The position numbers were made by a program, and so were the translations under genes. From assembly GCF_004309355.1 (NCBI RefSeq), contig NZ_BJCC01000001.1, positions 62,001 to 126,000 of the forward strand: a stretch of DNA of 64,000 nt. The letters run 5' to 3'. Positions 62,852 through 64,000 of the stretch are shown one piece after another; the stretch's first letter is position 1, and each line of letters opens with the position of its first letter. The stretch is from Enterococcus florum (GTDB lineage: Bacteria > Bacillota > Bacilli > Lactobacillales > Enterococcaceae). A model generated the notes under the pieces. The model ran no database searches. It was given only the letters and a program-made list of their open reading frames with translations, and had not been told where the DNA came from.

Positions 62852-63040
62852 ATGTGAATTTTTGAACAATATCTCCTAAAAATTTTTTATTTATTTTCCT
62901 ATAAAAAAATAAATAAAAAAGCAACTTAGTCGATTGTCGACAAACGACACCCGCAAAATCATTTTAGCAATATTCCTCATTTCACGCAATACTTTTTTTA
63001 AGAATGGTGAAAAAAAACTGCGTTCTTGAATCTTGATTTC

Positions 63041-63070
63041 TTGCGTATCCTCTTTTTTTATGGTTACAAT
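63041..63070 (+). promoter_or_regulatory. Promoter of the PuuD-like gene
   Basis: -35 TTGCGT, 18-base spacer, -10 TACAAT; the start codon is 63 bases downstream. Confidence 0.65.
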
Positions 63071-63132
63071 AAAAATAGTTCAGTTTTACATGTATTCGGA
63101 TTAACACTTTTTAAACAGAGGAGTATTCATTT

Positions 63133-63855
63133 ATGTCAAAACCAAAAATTGGAATTGCTGCAAATCAACATTATCAAGATAATCAAGCTTTCTTTGATCA
63201 GCCATTTACTTATGTTCCTCAAGGTTTTATCAACGGTGTTCATCAAGCGGGCGGCCTTCCCTTTTTATTTCCAATTGGCGATCCCGAGTTGGCACACGAG
63301 TATATCTCTGGTGTAGATAAACTGTTATTAGCGGGAGGTCAAGACGTGACTCCTTTTTTATATGACGAGGAACCTCGCCCTGAGTTAGGAGCAACCAGCA
63401 TTGAGCGTGATCGTTTCGAAATAGCGTTGATCAAAGAGGCCCTCAAACAGAATAAACCGATTTTCACTGTTTGCCGCGGTACTCAGCTTTTAAACGTTAC
63501 TTTAGGCGGAACATTGTATCAAGATCTTTCACAGTATGATCAATGGCGTGTAAAACACGATATGTATCCGACTTTTCCTGCCTTCGCTTTGCATTCAATC
63601 ACCGTCAAAAGCAATACGGTCCTGGCTCAGTTATTTGGAGAAAAAGCGCAGGTAAACTCTTACCATCATCAAGCTATTCAGAAAATTGCTGAATCATTAA
63701 CTCCGATTGCTTGGTCCGAGGATGGCATCATTGAAGCAGTAGAAAGTCGAGACACCAGCACCAGAATTTTAGGTGTTCAATGGCACCCTGAACTAACTCA
63801 TACTTCAGATCCAAAAGAGCAAAGGCTGTTTGATTATTTTGTCCAAACATTTTAA
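63133..63855 (+). CDS. Class-I glutamine-amidotransferase-like hydrolase (peptidase C26, PuuD-like)
   Basis: A 240-residue enzyme. The nucleophile Cys is in FTVCRGTQLLNVTLGG and the His-Glu pair in GVQWHPEL; YHHQAIQKIA is also typical of gamma-glutamyl-gamma-aminobutyrate hydrolases and related gamma-glutamyl hydrolases. It would cleave a gamma-glutamyl amide in the cytoplasm. No putrescine-pathway partner is visible in the window. ATG 63133 follows AGAGGAG. Confidence 0.85.
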   Translation: MSKPKIGIAANQHYQDNQAFFDQPFTYVPQGFINGVHQAGGLPFLFPIGDPELAHEYISGVDKLLLAGGQDVTPFLYDEEPRPELGATSIERDRFEIALIKEALKQNKPIFTVCRGTQLLNVTLGGTLYQDLSQYDQWRVKHDMYPTFPAFALHSITVKSNTVLAQLFGEKAQVNSYHHQAIQKIAESLTPIAWSEDGIIEAVESRDTSTRILGVQWHPELTHTSDPKEQRLFDYFVQTF

Positions 63856-63865
63856 ACGCAAAGAA

Positions 63866-63906
63866 GTTTTGGAAAGATCTCACTTTTCCAAAGCTTTTTC
63901 TTTTGG
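63866..63906 (+). terminator. Terminator of the PuuD-like gene
   Basis: TTTTGGAAAG pairs with CTTTTCCAAA, followed by GCTTTTTCTTTT. Confidence 0.8.
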
Positions 63907-64000
63907 AGCTTCACAGGATTTCGCCTTTTTTCAAATTTCCTCTGTTGTAAAATCAGACTCTCTACAATTTTTATTTTGATTGTTTGACGATATGAAGATT

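Larger units (their letters stand above)
62760..63132. other. Divergent control region of trxB and the PuuD-like gene
   Basis: A 373-base AT-rich gap. On the minus strand a likely trxB promoter is TTGTTC, 16 bases, TATATC, with the imperfect palindrome TTTG-ATATA-CAAA (62839-62851) over its -10. At 62934-62943 lies the perfect palindrome TTGTCGACAA. On the plus strand TTGCGT (63041-63046), 18 bases, TACAAT (63065-63070) is a good promoter for the PuuD-like gene. Confidence 0.55.

Overview
The window is chromosomal DNA from a low-GC Gram-positive coccus, almost certainly an Enterococcus. The evidence is a complete V-type Na+-ATPase (ntp) operon whose NtpK carries the E. hirae ion-site residues, a cggR-gap-pgk-tpiA-eno operon, the Firmicutes neighbourhood yueI / pyrG / fba / murZ / rho / rpmE2, rpoE (delta) with an acidic tail, and rpoN. 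The accessory load and the betaine-reductase operon would suit a large-genome species such as the E. avium group, but the species cannot be fixed from this window.

Layout. 1-9.2 kb: a sugar ABC importer of the YtfQ/YtfR/YtfT/YjfF type (minus strand), divergent from a three-component sensor (binding lipoprotein, LytS/YesM-like kinase, YesN-like AraC regulator). A fragment matching the 3' end of rpmE2 lies at the far edge. 9.3-15.7 kb: conserved core genes rpmE2, rho, murZ, fba, pyrG and yueI; pyrG has a leader built for CTP-sensed reiterative-transcription attenuation. 15.7-16.5 kb: a GAP-family membrane protein behind a structured leader with a terminator. 16.5-26.6 kb: an accessory catabolic cluster (nitrilase-fold amidase, AraC regulator, NTF2-like protein, two tandem amidohydrolases, MFS transporter, Fe-S/flavin old-yellow-enzyme-type reductase, YtcJ-type amidohydrolase) with a candidate cre site; its substrate is unknown. 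26.8-32.7 kb: the glycolytic operon under CggR, with a clear CggR operator. 32.7-41.7 kb: rpoN, tRNA-Arg(CCG), rpoE, a DUF1934 gene, an octanoyl/lipoyl transferase plus HD dNTPase pair, an Mga-like regulator with a Cys-less disulfide-reductase-family flavoprotein, a Nudix gene and a VOC gene. 41.7-51.6 kb: ntpFIKECGABD and ntpJ.

51.8-62.8 kb is the most unusual part: a complete selenium-dependent reductive (Stickland-type) module. In transcription order it is trxB, trxA, grdA, grdC, grdD, grdI, grdH, a BCCT transporter, a GntR regulator and two DUF3841 paralogues. Both grdA and grdH are interrupted by an in-frame UGA exactly where the family has selenocysteine (CFVU in GrdA, UxxCxxC in GrdH), and grdH has a perfect hairpin at the right distance for a bacterial SECIS. 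The inferred chemistry is: BCCT imports glycine betaine; GrdH/GrdI (protein B) attaches it; GrdA (protein A) carries a selenoether; GrdC/GrdD (protein C) releases acetyl phosphate for ATP; thioredoxin and thioredoxin reductase return electrons. Trimethylamine would be the by-product. No selenocysteine synthesis or insertion genes (selA, selB, selC, selD) are in the window, so the host must carry them elsewhere. The window closes with a class-I glutamine-amidotransferase-type hydrolase (PuuD-like).
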